Assembly (NCBI GenBank): GCA_013152895.1
Contig: JAADFN010000024.1
Span: 1-33,328 of the forward strand
Length of the DNA: 33,328 nucleotides
Direction of reading: 5' to 3'
Source: Acidobacteriota bacterium
GTDB lineage: Bacteria > Acidobacteriota > Thermoanaerobaculia > Thermoanaerobaculales > Sulfomarinibacteraceae
The notes below the pieces were generated by a model. The model saw only the letters and a list, made by a program, of their open reading frames with translations. It was not told the origin of the DNA and did not search any database. Positions within the stretch are counted from its first letter, which is position 1; every line of letters begins with the position of its first letter. Positions 7,649 to 16,314 of the stretch are shown here, in pieces. Position numbers and translations under genes: made by a program.

Positions 7649-8267
7649 GCATCCCTCCCGCAACCGGCGGGGGCTCCACGTACAGCGGCTCGGCCGGTTG
7701 AGCCGGGAAACCCAGCTCGTGCAGGTGGAGGAGTGCCTCGGCGCTCGAGAGGCGGGCGATCTGCCGCCGCGCCGCACCGAGGTCCACGCCCGCCGGTGCC
7801 AGCCATGGGCTGTGGGCCTCCGCATCCTGCACCTTCATGATCCTGATGGGCCCCTGGGGAACGGGCACCTCGTCAGGGCCTGCGTGCATCGGTTGGGCGT
7901 AGATTTCGCCCCTGCGCCCCGGCTGGGCTGTCCAGAGCCTCCCCGCCGTCGCGGTGCGGGCGGCCTGCATGCTCAGGCTGTCGTAGGCCGTCACCTCGAT
8001 ACCGGCCGCCGCGGCGAGGCCGAACGCGGTGGCAAGCCCCGCCCGGATCCCCGTGAACGAGCCGGGGCCCCGGCTGACGATCACACGATCCAGGGCGCCC
8101 GGCGTCAGCCCGGCATCTTCGAAGAGCAGGTCCACGGCGGCGAGCAACAACGCGGACCGCGGCGTTCCTCCCGCGAGCCGCACCACGGACCCCACCCCTC
8201 GCCCATCTCGCTTCAGAGCGATCTCCAGAGCTGGGCTGCACGTGGCAAGGGCGAGAACAACCGGCAT
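7641..8267 (-). CDS. tsaB: tRNA threonylcarbamoyladenosine protein TsaB
   Basis: Non-catalytic partner of TsaD in forming t6A at position 37 of ANN-decoding tRNAs. The 208-residue protein shows the ASKHA-type N-terminus (VVLALATCSPALEIAL), the helix LLAAVDLLFEDAGLT, and the strongly conserved block RGPGSFTGIRAGLATAFGLA. The ATG at 8267 was chosen because homology begins there; it has no Shine-Dalgarno, but TACACT lies six bases upstream, which suggests a leaderless transcript. An in-frame GTG ten codons upstream is an alternative. tsaD is not in the window. Confidence 0.92.
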   Translation of the reverse strand: MPVVLALATCSPALEIALKRDGRGVGSVVRLAGGTPRSALLLAAVDLLFEDAGLTPGALDRVIVSRGPGSFTGIRAGLATAFGLAAAAGIEVTAYDSLSMQAARTATAGRLWTAQPGRRGEIYAQPMHAGPDEVPVPQGPIRIMKVQDAEAHSPWLAPAGVDLGAARRQIARLSSAEALLHLHELGFPAQPAEPLYVEPPPVAGGMRG

Positions 8268-8352
8268 GTCCGAAGTGTACCAAAGGCTCAGGGCCACGTC
8301 GGACCGCCAAAGCTCGTTTCGTCGCTCCCTGCATGTGCGATGGGGTCTCTCT

Positions 8353-8523
8353 AGCCACGGCTCTCACGCACGTCCTGCTGCGACCGCGGGTGCGCCTGCT
8401 GTTGCGCCGTTTCTCGCGCCGTCGCCGGCGATGTGCCCCCAGCTGCCCCCACCGTGATTGAAACACCACGCGGGCCGCCGTTTTCGCGGTCTCACGACGA
8501 TGCTCCGTGAGAGACGCGGGTTA
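8353..8523 (+). repeat. Diverged copy of the dispersed palindromic element
   Basis: The stretch aligns end to end with the tandem elements near 24.9-25.2 kb, in the same orientation. Left-end matches are AGCCA, TCTCACGC and TCCTGCTGCGACCG; right-end matches are GCGGTCTC, ACGACGATGCTCCGTGAGA and GCGGGTT. The central part is more diverged, and the arm-to-arm distance is about nine bases shorter than in the tandem copies. Its arms CTCTCAC (8361-8367) and GTGAGAG (8507-8513) are complementary even though both differ from those of the other copies. The right end contains the stop codon of the mltD-like gene (TAA read from 8523 to 8521). It fills most of the gap between that gene and tsaB. Confidence 0.8.
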
Positions 8524-10362
8524 GCTGGATGCTTCGACGTCCGGAATCTGGAGCACATCGCCGGGATGGATACGCGAGCTTCGCAGTCTGTTGGCGTGAC
8601 GGAGGGCCCGCACGGTGGTCCCGAACCGGCGTGCAATCTCGAAGAGCGTGTCTCCACGGTGGACGGTGTAGAGGTTGGCCCGTGATGCGGACCGGGAGAC
8701 GATCGCCCGTGGTTTCCTGTGGGGGTGCGAGGCCCGCGGAATGACCAGGCGTTGGCGGGGATGAAGCAACGACCGTCGGCTCAGCCGGTTGGCGGCACGC
8801 AGCCGTCTCACGGACACGTGAAACGCCCGGGAGATGTCCCACAGGGTGTCGTTGGCCCGAACCACGTAGATCTTTTCCCCTGCCCGTATTCGCACCGCTC
8901 GGCGGGAGCGCGGGGCGGTGCGCCTGGCGACAAGCCCGAGGCGTGGCACAACGAGGCTTTGACCGGGGTGGATGAGATTGCGCCTGAGGCCGTTGGCCTG
9001 CCGGATCGAGGCTACCGTCGATCCGTATCGCCTGGCGATCGTATACAGCGACTCGCCCCTGACGACCGTGTGAATGAGCCGGGGCGCCCACCTCTTCCTG
9101 GGGACCGAGCGGAGCAAGGCCTCGGCCCTGGCGCGCATCCCGCGCGGCAACCGGAGCTGCGTGACCTGGCCGGCCGGCGTCAGGTCGCGCCGTACCGCGG
9201 GGTTGAGCTTGCGAAGCTCGTCGAGAGGGATATCGAGCCTGGAGGAGAGGAACTGGAGATCGACGGCGTCGGGGACGTTGATCGTGTCGAAGGTCCATGC
9301 CGAGGGACCCGGGGGATCCAGCCCGAACCGCCCCGGTTCCTTGGCGACGATCACGGAGGCGATGAAAGCGGGGACGTAGTTTCGCGTTTCCCGGGGGAGG
9401 TAACGCCGGATCTTCCAAAAGTTCGAGCTGTGCGCCCTCCTGATGGCCCTGCGCACGTTTCCGACCCCCGAGTTGTACGCAGCGAGAGCGAGGTACCAGT
9501 TGCCAAACTGGGCGTGCAGATCGGACAGGAAGGCGATCGCCGCATCGGTGGATCGTTCGGGATCGCGGCGTTCGTCGATCAGCGGAGAAACCCGCAGGCC
9601 GTACAGCCTCGCCGTTGAGGAGATGAACTGCCACATCCCCGTGGCCCTGGCCCGGGAACGTGCGACCGGCGAAAAGGCCGATTCGATGAGCGGCAGGTAG
9701 GCGAGATCTTGCGGAAGGCCGGCGGCCTTCAGGCGCGTCCGGATCATCGGCAGGTACGCCGCGCCCCGCAGGAGCCCCTTGGCGATCCGTGCCCGGTACT
9801 CGTTTGGATCGGTAAACATGTCGAGGTAGCGCTGAACCGCGCCGTTGAGCACGAGCGGCAGGTCGCTCGAGGGCAGCATGTTCGCCAGGCCGGGAGGCAG
9901 CTCGGTGGATGTGAGATCGGGAAGGTCCTCCTGGATGATCTTCGCCATGTCGCCGGAATCGTCCGCCGTGGCGTCTTCTGGCTGGCCTTCGAGCTGATCG
10001 TCGAGCTGATCGTCGAGCGATGCGGACTCCTCGAGAACCTGGGCGGCGTACGTCATGTACCGGGGATTGACCGGGTACCCTGCCGGGGGCTGGAAAACAA
10101 CGGCCAACGCCTGGTCGCTGCACGCCTGGGCGCGTGCCGCTTCGCCGGCTGCGGCGGCCCGCCGGGCTGCATCGAGCAGATCTTCGGACCTGGAGCGCGC
10201 CGAAGCCTCCCACGCCGAGAATGACCGGTGCGACGGGGCCGACGTGTGTGGTTCAGCGACCCGGGGCGTGGGTTCCGTCGATGAGCAGCCCCAAACACCG
10301 ATGAAGCCGACAACGGCGAGGCCAACCAGGCGCCAGCGCCGGAATCGGGAGTACAGGCTCAC
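8521..10362 (-). CDS. MltD-like membrane-bound lytic murein transglycosylase with three LysM domains
   Basis: Cleaves the glycan strands of peptidoglycan with formation of 1,6-anhydromuramic acid ends. The protein has 613 residues. A lipobox ending at Cys26 (GVWGC) places it on the envelope. An acidic linker near residues 111-140 repeats DDQL. The SLT catalytic domain spans about 195-330: catalytic Glu227 in LIESAFSP, GMWQF at 242-246 and AYNSG at 295-299. Three peptidoglycan-binding LysM modules follow at about 431-473, 499-542 and 565-607, each starting with a Tyr/His-Thr/Val-Val segment and ending HPGQ/HPRQ/HPGD..IP. The start is a GTG at 10362 overlapping the stop of the mglA-like gene (GTGA), with GGAG about ten bases upstream. 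MltD of E. coli has a similar order with two or three LysM repeats. Confidence 0.92.
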   Translation of the reverse strand: MSLYSRFRRWRLVGLAVVGFIGVWGCSSTEPTPRVAEPHTSAPSHRSFSAWEASARSRSEDLLDAARRAAAAGEAARAQACSDQALAVVFQPPAGYPVNPRYMTYAAQVLEESASLDDQLDDQLEGQPEDATADDSGDMAKIIQEDLPDLTSTELPPGLANMLPSSDLPLVLNGAVQRYLDMFTDPNEYRARIAKGLLRGAAYLPMIRTRLKAAGLPQDLAYLPLIESAFSPVARSRARATGMWQFISSTARLYGLRVSPLIDERRDPERSTDAAIAFLSDLHAQFGNWYLALAAYNSGVGNVRRAIRRAHSSNFWKIRRYLPRETRNYVPAFIASVIVAKEPGRFGLDPPGPSAWTFDTINVPDAVDLQFLSSRLDIPLDELRKLNPAVRRDLTPAGQVTQLRLPRGMRARAEALLRSVPRKRWAPRLIHTVVRGESLYTIARRYGSTVASIRQANGLRRNLIHPGQSLVVPRLGLVARRTAPRSRRAVRIRAGEKIYVVRANDTLWDISRAFHVSVRRLRAANRLSRRSLLHPRQRLVIPRASHPHRKPRAIVSRSASRANLYTVHRGDTLFEIARRFGTTVRALRHANRLRSSRIHPGDVLQIPDVEASS

Positions 10363-11729
10363 GACGAATTCTCCAGCCTGAGGTTGAGCAGGATGGCGAG
10401 CTCTTCCAGGGAGCTGGCCCTGTCGACCGAGACCGTCAGCGGTTCCAGCGCATCGATCGTTTTGCCGTCGCGGCCGGTGAGCCGGACCTGGATCTCGACG
10501 CTCCGGAGCTTCTTGAAGACCTCCGGGCCGAGCTTGGCGGCCATCTTCCGGCGGATGGTCCTGGATTGTTCGAGCTCCCCGGCAAGAAGCGAATCGAGGT
10601 CGACGTCGGGTGCACGAAACGACTCCGGGCCATCTTTCATCGTCGCCTGGCGCCGGAGGTTATCGAGCTCCGCCAGGATGTCCATCTGGTTGGAGACCTT
10701 CACCCGCTTGATCGGGGGTGGCGGCGTGGGCGGGATCGTTTCTTCCACGGCCTCGGTCAAGACGTCGGGTTCCTCGTGCCCGGCCTCCGTTTCCGGAAGA
10801 GCGGGCGCGGGCTCCGCCCCCGGTGTGGCGGCCCGAGCCGGCTCGGCCGCGGCGACGCTCTTTTCCGGCACCCCGGGTTCGGACACCTGCGTGGGGGCGT
10901 TGACGCCGTGGGGCCGGGCTTCGGGTTCCGCGGGTTTTCCCGGTACGGCGCGGAGCCGGGCGGGCGATTGCGGATTCTTCGCGGCCGCCCCGGGCACGGC
11001 ATCGGCCGGACCGTCAACGGCGTCGGCGATGGCGTGCGCCAGCGAGGCCGCGGAAACCGGGCGGGCCGCCGGGGGTTCGGTCAGGCGGGACGGTGTCCGT
11101 GCCCGGGGCGCCATCGGCGGCTTTTTTTGATCAGGCGTCATCAACCGGCTCCGGAGCTTCTTCAACGTGAGCTTCGTGATTTCCTTGAGCGTCTCGAACA
11201 CGCCGGTTCCATTGATGGCCGATGCCTCGAAAAAGGGGTGAGCGCCGTCTGGATTGAGATCGGCCTGGAGCTCCTCGATCGTCAGGATGTTCTTCAGGTC
11301 GCGCTTGTTGTACTGCAGGACGAGAGGAATCGTTTCAAGATCGAGGCCAAGCTCCTGGAGGTTGGTCTGCAGGTTGGCCAGGCTCTCCCGGTTCGCTTCC
11401 CGCATGGGGCGCTGGGAATCCGCGACGAACACCACGCCATCGACCCCCTTGAGCACGAGCTTCCGGGTCGTGTTGTAAAAGACCTGGCCCGGAACGGTGT
11501 AGAGCTGGAGCCGGGTCTTGAAGCCGCCGATCGTTCCAACCTCGATCGGTAGCAGATCAAAGAACAAGGTCCTGTCAGACTCTGTTTCCAGGGAGACCAT
11601 TTCCCCGCGTGAGCTTGGTGATGTTTTTGCGTAGATGAAGCTCAGGTTCGTTGTTTTCCCGCACAAACCTGGACCGTAATAAACGATCTTTGCTGCCATT
11701 TGCATGGTGGCCCAGTTGAAGAAAACCAT
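10359..11729 (-). CDS. MglA-type Ras-like GTPase with long C-terminal extension
   Basis: A 456-residue protein whose first 195 residues are an MglA GTPase, the polarity switch known from Myxococcus gliding motility. Walker A is GPGLCGKT at 19-26, switch region TVPGQ at 78-82 (Pro in the place where Ras proteins have Ala), base-recognition NKRD at 141-144 and ASAINGTG near 169-176. MglA normally ends near residue 195. Here it continues with an Ala/Pro-rich low-complexity linker (about 197-340) and then a charged helical and alpha/beta region (VSNQMDILAELDNLRRQ, then a terminal LTVSVDRASSLEELAILLNLRLE). GGGGGAG precedes the ATG. No MglB/roadblock gene is adjacent; the partner is the overlapping transglycosylase gene. 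A role in placing envelope or motility machinery is inference. Confidence 0.9.
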   Translation of the reverse strand: MVFFNWATMQMAAKIVYYGPGLCGKTTNLSFIYAKTSPSSRGEMVSLETESDRTLFFDLLPIEVGTIGGFKTRLQLYTVPGQVFYNTTRKLVLKGVDGVVFVADSQRPMREANRESLANLQTNLQELGLDLETIPLVLQYNKRDLKNILTIEELQADLNPDGAHPFFEASAINGTGVFETLKEITKLTLKKLRSRLMTPDQKKPPMAPRARTPSRLTEPPAARPVSAASLAHAIADAVDGPADAVPGAAAKNPQSPARLRAVPGKPAEPEARPHGVNAPTQVSEPGVPEKSVAAAEPARAATPGAEPAPALPETEAGHEEPDVLTEAVEETIPPTPPPPIKRVKVSNQMDILAELDNLRRQATMKDGPESFRAPDVDLDSLLAGELEQSRTIRRKMAAKLGPEVFKKLRSVEIQVRLTGRDGKTIDALEPLTVSVDRASSLEELAILLNLRLENSS

Positions 11730-11800
11730 CCTACTCCCCCGGCGCTGTGCGCCAGCTCATACGCCTATGCAACGTAACACACGCAACTGAAACAGGTCAA

Positions 11801-12607
11801 TCACCCCGGTGGGCCGAGGCGGGCGATGGCGCTGTAGGCCTCGGCGAGCGGGGCCGGCAGCGAGCCGAGGTGAGCCCTGACGGTTGCCGTATCGCCGCGG
11901 GCCAGTGGGCCGGTCATGGCCTCGAACCCCCGGGCGCCGAGCGCAGCCTCGACGCTCGAATGGACGAGCGGCGCCAGCGCCGGGCCAACGTTCTCCGGAT
12001 CGATGCCCGCCTGGATCATGACGTTCTTGGCGGCGATGATCAGGATGTGCGTCAGATTGGCGGCGATCGAGGCTGCCGCGTGGTAGAGAGGCTTGGACGC
12101 GGGAGAGATCAGCCACGGATGCATGCCGAGGGTGCGGGCCAGCGCCATTGCTGCTGTGACGGCCGGAGGATCCCCCTCGATGGCGCAGAACGTGCCCCGG
12201 AAAGCGGCCGCCGGCGTATCGGGCCGGGGGAAGGTCTGGAGCGGGTGCCAGGAACCGATCGCCATCCCCCTTCCGCGGCACGGCGCCAGGTCGGCCGATG
12301 GATGCAGGCCCGATGCATGAAGGACGACCGCCGCCCCGGGAGCGTCAGCGTTCCCCAGCAACAGGCCGGCCAGGGGAATCTCCCGGTCCGGAACGGTGAG
12401 GAGGATGATGTCGGTTTCGGGCCAGGGGACGGGATCGTCCCACGTATCGCCGATCCAACCGGCGGGGAGAAGGGCTCTCGCCCGTGCCAGTCCTTCCGGC
12501 GTCCGGCTTCGAACGGCCGTGCAGGTCCAGCCGGCATCGTGGAGGGCATGGAACACGGAGCTCCCGAGACGCCCGGGACCGATGATGGCAAAGGTCGAAG
12601 CTTTCAT
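11801..12607 (-). CDS. Rossmann-fold / DUF2520 protein (NAD(P)-binding oxidoreductase-like)
   Basis: A 268-residue cytoplasmic protein. The N-terminal dinucleotide-binding fold starts FAIIGPGRLGSSV (GPGRLG at 10-15), with IILLTVPDREIP as the strand-loop typical of the pyrroline-5-carboxylate reductase/prephenate dehydrogenase-like group. The C-terminal helical half (YHAAASIAANLTHILIIAAK, then the GPLARGDTATVRAHL motif) is the DUF2520 domain. The reaction of this family is not established. The ATG at 12607 has no ribosome site but lies six bases after TACAAT, suggesting a leaderless mRNA. The gene is divergent from hrcA with 89 bp between the start codons. Confidence 0.87.
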   Translation of the reverse strand: MKASTFAIIGPGRLGSSVFHALHDAGWTCTAVRSRTPEGLARARALLPAGWIGDTWDDPVPWPETDIILLTVPDREIPLAGLLLGNADAPGAAVVLHASGLHPSADLAPCRGRGMAIGSWHPLQTFPRPDTPAAAFRGTFCAIEGDPPAVTAAMALARTLGMHPWLISPASKPLYHAAASIAANLTHILIIAAKNVMIQAGIDPENVGPALAPLVHSSVEAALGARGFEAMTGPLARGDTATVRAHLGSLPAPLAEAYSAIARLGPPG

Positions 12608-12613
12608 CGTTCT

Positions 12614-12643
12614 ATTGTAGAGAAATCCCCGTCATCCGGTCCA
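12614..12643 (-). promoter_or_regulatory. Promoter for the DUF2520 gene, probably leaderless
   Basis: On the minus strand TGGACC and TACAAT are separated by 18 bases; the second box ends six bases before the ATG at 12607, so transcription should start at or next to the start codon. The -35 is weak (four of six), the -10 good (five of six). Confidence 0.45.
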
Positions 12644-12696
12644 TTACGCTAAGATACGGGGGACGGGGCATTGTGGACCCGCCGAGGAGAAAGTTG

Positions 12697-13773
12697 ATGC
12701 CGTTGGGACGAAGACAGCTTGGCGTGTTGAACGAGGTCGTGTGGCGGTACCTCCGTCGAGGGGTTCCCGTCTCTTCGACCCAGGTGGCTTCTGCGCCCGC
12801 CGTCAGTCTCTCCGCCGCCACGGTGCGAAATGTCATGGCCCAGCTCGAAGAGGAGGGCTTCCTGGAGCGTTCCCACCGGTCCGCCGGGAGGGTGCCGACC
12901 GACCGGGGGCTTCGCGTGTTCATCGACACGCATCGCGGCACGTCGCGGTTAAGAAGGCAGCGCGCGACGGACCTGGTGTCGCGGATCACCGTCCACCGGC
13001 GGGATCTCGTCGAGGACGTCGAGTGGGTGGCGCGCCTTATTTCCGACGTCACCCATGAGGCTGGCGTCGTGGTCCGGCCGATCGACAGGGAGCGATGCCT
13101 GGAAGCAGTCTCGTTCGTTCCGCTTGGAGACGGGAGGGTGCTGGGGGTTGTCGTCACGACGGACGGCGCGGTGGAAAAACGCGTCTTCCGGGCGCCTGCT
13201 ACCATGACGGGCGAGGAGCTGACCAGGAGCGCCAACGTCTTGAGCCGGGAGTTTCACGGGCAGAGGGTCAGCCAGATCGAGGCGGCCTTGCGCCGCGTGA
13301 GCAGTGGGGCGCATCCCGGGACCCGGCCGGGGCCGCTCCCCGGCGCCGAGGCGTCCCTTCCCCTGATGCGCGAGCTGCTCTCGGGCTTGCCCGAAAAGGT
13401 CGAGATGGCGGTCGCAGGCGCCGGGAACCTGGCCGCGTCCAGGGACTTTTCGAAAGGCCGCGAGCTGGGCACGGCGCTGGCCGTGCTCGAAGACCGGAAG
13501 AGAATTCTCGAGGCCCTGAGGCGGTTTCTCGTAGGGGACCGGACGCGTGTGATCATCGGCCGGGAGTCCGAGATCACGGCGCAGGGCAATCTCGGGATGG
13601 TCGCGATGGCCTTTTCTCAAGGCGGGAGGCGGATCGGCGCCGTCGGCGTCCTCGGACCGCGGCGGATGGATTACATGAAGATACTGCCGGTCGTGGAGCT
13701 CATCGGATCCACGTTGACCGAGATGCTCGATCAGATGGGAGCGGACGAAAATGCGGGAACGAAACATGCGTGA
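12697..13773 (+). CDS. hrcA: Heat-inducible transcription repressor HrcA
   Basis: Repressor of class I heat-shock genes that binds CIRCE operators and needs GroEL for activity in studied species. Its 358 residues are of usual length. An N-terminal winged helix (QLGVLNEVVWRYL, VSLSAATVRNVMAQLEEEGFLE, HRSAGRVPTDRGLRVFID) is followed by the GAF-like region and the C-terminal signature ALAVLEDRKRILEAL...VIIGRE, LGMVAMAF and IGAVGVLGPRRMDY. The ATG at 12697 follows GAGGAG; an in-frame GTG eight codons earlier has no ribosome site. It heads an eight-gene run on this strand. No CIRCE-like TTAGCACTC-N9-GAGTGCTAA can be seen in the 89 bp upstream. Confidence 0.94.
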   Translation: MPLGRRQLGVLNEVVWRYLRRGVPVSSTQVASAPAVSLSAATVRNVMAQLEEEGFLERSHRSAGRVPTDRGLRVFIDTHRGTSRLRRQRATDLVSRITVHRRDLVEDVEWVARLISDVTHEAGVVVRPIDRERCLEAVSFVPLGDGRVLGVVVTTDGAVEKRVFRAPATMTGEELTRSANVLSREFHGQRVSQIEAALRRVSSGAHPGTRPGPLPGAEASLPLMRELLSGLPEKVEMAVAGAGNLAASRDFSKGRELGTALAVLEDRKRILEALRRFLVGDRTRVIIGRESEITAQGNLGMVAMAFSQGGRRIGAVGVLGPRRMDYMKILPVVELIGSTLTEMLDQMGADENAGTKHA

Positions 13774-14434
13774 AGACGGCAAACGGGAGACGAAAGCCGG
13801 GACCGCGGCAAACGGAGAGACCGCGCCAGCGGCTCCCGCTGCACCATCTCCAGCCGAACCGGGTGATGTGGAGACGCCGCCGGCCGGGGAGGGCGGCGAG
13901 GATGAGCAGAAAACGGTCCTCGACGAGATGGACCGTCTTCGCACGGAGATGGATGATCTCAAGGAGCTGTACCTGCGGAAGCTCGCCGAGTTTGACAACT
14001 TCCGCAAGCGGGTCGAACGGGAGCGCGAGGAGATCCGGGAGACGGTCTCGGCCGATCTCGTGCGCGAGCTTGTTCCAGTGCTCGACAACTTCGAGCGTGC
14101 CCTGCAGCATGCCAGCGAGAGCGGCTTCGACGCGTTCCGCGAGGGGGTTGAGCTCATTGCCAAGCAGCTCTGGGAAGCCCTGTCGCGCCGGGGGTTGAAG
14201 AGGCTGGATCCCATCAACGAAAAGTTCGATCCGGTTTATCATGAGGCTGTTCAACGGGTAGAGGACTCCGGGCACGAGCCTGACCAGGTCGTCTCGGTTC
14301 TTGCAAAGGGGTACACCTTTGGAAAGCGCCTGGTCAGACCGGCGATGGTCGCTGTCGCCGTTGGGTCGAAAGATGGCGGGGAGACCGGCGAGGCGCCGGA
14401 GGCTGGCGCCGGGGAGAGCGAGGACCGGCCGTGA
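13751..14434 (+). CDS. grpE: Nucleotide exchange factor GrpE
   Basis: Cochaperone that releases ADP from DnaK. The 227-residue protein has a disordered Ala/Pro/Glu-rich N-terminus (about 50 residues), a long coiled coil ([30 protein letters not shown]), and the C-terminal beta domain with the family signature [22 protein letters not shown] followed by [16 protein letters not shown]. The start overlaps the hrcA end by 23 bases; a second ATG five codons later is possible. The stop overlaps the GTG start of dnaK. Confidence 0.95.
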   Translation: MRERNMREDGKRETKAGTAANGETAPAAPAAPSPAEPGDVETPPAGEGGEDEQKTVLDEMDRLRTEMDDLKELYLRKLAEFDNFRKRVEREREEIRETVSADLVRELVPVLDNFERALQHASESGFDAFREGVELIAKQLWEALSRRGLKRLDPINEKFDPVYHEAVQRVEDSGHEPDQVVSVLAKGYTFGKRLVRPAMVAVAVGSKDGGETGEAPEAGAGESEDRP

Positions 14435-16305
14435 GCAAGATCATCGGCATCGACCTTGGAACGACGAACTCGTGCGTTGCCGTCGTTGATGTCACCAAAC
14501 CGGTCGTTATCCCGAACCGGGAAGGCGCGCGCACAACGCCTTCTGTCGTGGCTTTTACGCAGGATGAAGAACGCCTGGTCGGCCAGATTGCCCGGCGGCA
14601 GGCGATGACCAATCCGGCGAACACCGTCTACGCGGTCAAACGGCTGATCGGCCGGCGTTTTTCGGCGACGGAGGTGCAGCGGGCCAAGGAGCTGGTGCCG
14701 TACGCCATCGTCGAGGCGTCCAACGGCGACGCGTACGTGGAGGTCCGGAACCGGCAGTACAGCCCACAGGAGATCTCGGCCCAGATTCTCACGGAGATCA
14801 AGGGGTTTGCCGAGACGTTCCTGGGAGAAGAGGTGACACAGGCCATCATCACGGTTCCGGCGTATTTCGACGACTCGCAACGCCAGGCGACGAAAGACGC
14901 GGGAACCATCGCCGGGCTCGAAGTGCTCCGGATCATCAACGAGCCGACGGCCGCCTCGCTGGCCTACGGCTTCGGGCGCGAAGGCCGCGAGACGATCGCC
15001 GTGTACGACCTCGGCGGGGGGACGTTTGATATCTCCGTGCTGGAGATCGGCGACGGCGTCTTCGAGGTCAAGTCGACGGCCGGCAACACGTTCCTCGGGG
15101 GCGAGGATTTTGATCAACGCGTGATGGCTTACCTGCTCAACGAGTTCAGGAGCACGACCGGCATCGATCTGTCCGCAGACACGATGGCGATGCAGCGGAT
15201 CAAGGAGGCGGCCGAGGCGGCCAAGTGCGAGTTGTCGACCGCCGAGGTTGCCGAGATTTCGCTTCCATTCATCGCGGCCGACGTCACCGGTCCCAAGCAT
15301 CTTCAGGTCCAGCTGACCAGGAGCCAACTCGAGGATCTCGTGCGCGATCTCGTGGAGAAGACGCTCGACCCGTGTCAGAACGCACTCGAGGCGGCGGGGT
15401 TGAACCCGGGGGAAGTCGACCAGGTAATCCTGGTTGGCGGCCAGACTCGCATGCCCCTGGTCCAGGAAACGGTGACGAGATTCTTTGGCCATCCCCCCTC
15501 CCAGGAAATCAACCCGGACGAGGTCGTTGGGATCGGAGCGGCCATCCAGGGCGGCATCCTTCAGGGCGAGGTCAAGGATCTCATCCTGCTCGACGTGACG
15601 CCGCTGTCCCTCGGTATCGAAACGCACGGCGGTCTCTTCACCCGGATCATCGAGCGGAACTCGACGATCCCGACGAAGAAGTCGATGATCTTCACGACGG
15701 TCGCGGACAACCAGACGACCGTCGAGATTCACGTGCTCCAGGGCGAGCGCGGCCTGGCCGCCGAGAACCGTTCCCTGGGACGTTTCGACCTCGTCGGCGT
15801 GCCACCGGCCCCGCGCGGGGTGCCCCAGATCGAGGTGACCTTCGCCATCGACTCCAACGGCATCGTCAACGTCAGCGCGCGGGACCTTGCCACCGGCAAG
15901 GAGCAGAGCATCGAGGTCAGCCCGGCGGGCGGCCTGTCGAAGGCGGAGATCGACAGCCTGATCGCGGAGGCGGACAAGTTTCGCCAGGAGGACCAGGCCC
16001 GGCGGCGGTTGCGGCAGATGCGGAACCAGCTCGAGGGGCTGCTCTACACCAACGACCGGGTGTTCCAGGAGTTCGGGGGCAGCCTCGAGAAGGAGGACCG
16101 GGAACAGGTCCGTTCCACGTTGAGCCGGGCGAGGAAGGCGCTGAACGTGGAGGAGGAATCGGTGCTCAGCGAAGCGATCTTGGCGGTGCAGGAAGCCGCG
16201 CACGTGCTGGCGCAGGTCATCATGTACAACCCGATGTCGATGTTCGGACAATCTACGCGGAAATCGGGGAGCAATCCTGATGATGGTTCGAAGCAGGGGG
16301 AGTGA
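14431..16305 (+). CDS. dnaK: Hsp70 chaperone DnaK
   Basis: ATP-driven chaperone that binds exposed hydrophobic segments. The protein has 624 residues and a GTG start overlapping the grpE stop (GTGA). Nucleotide-binding motifs: [14 protein letters not shown] near the N-terminus, [32 protein letters not shown] and [13 protein letters not shown]. The hydrophobic linker [15 protein letters not shown] leads into the substrate-binding domain and the helical lid. The C-terminus ends [10 protein letters not shown] without the acidic EEV-type tail seen in many DnaKs, and the protein is slightly shorter than the E. coli form (638). Confidence 0.97.
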   Translation: MSKIIGIDLGTTNSCVAVVDVTKPVVIPNREGARTTPSVVAFTQDEERLVGQIARRQAMTNPANTVYAVKRLIGRRFSATEVQRAKELVPYAIVEASNGDAYVEVRNRQYSPQEISAQILTEIKGFAETFLGEEVTQAIITVPAYFDDSQRQATKDAGTIAGLEVLRIINEPTAASLAYGFGREGRETIAVYDLGGGTFDISVLEIGDGVFEVKSTAGNTFLGGEDFDQRVMAYLLNEFRSTTGIDLSADTMAMQRIKEAAEAAKCELSTAEVAEISLPFIAADVTGPKHLQVQLTRSQLEDLVRDLVEKTLDPCQNALEAAGLNPGEVDQVILVGGQTRMPLVQETVTRFFGHPPSQEINPDEVVGIGAAIQGGILQGEVKDLILLDVTPLSLGIETHGGLFTRIIERNSTIPTKKSMIFTTVADNQTTVEIHVLQGERGLAAENRSLGRFDLVGVPPAPRGVPQIEVTFAIDSNGIVNVSARDLATGKEQSIEVSPAGGLSKAEIDSLIAEADKFRQEDQARRRLRQMRNQLEGLLYTNDRVFQEFGGSLEKEDREQVRSTLSRARKALNVEEESVLSEAILAVQEAAHVLAQVIMYNPMSMFGQSTRKSGSNPDDGSKQGE

Positions 16306-16314
16306 GTTCTTCAG

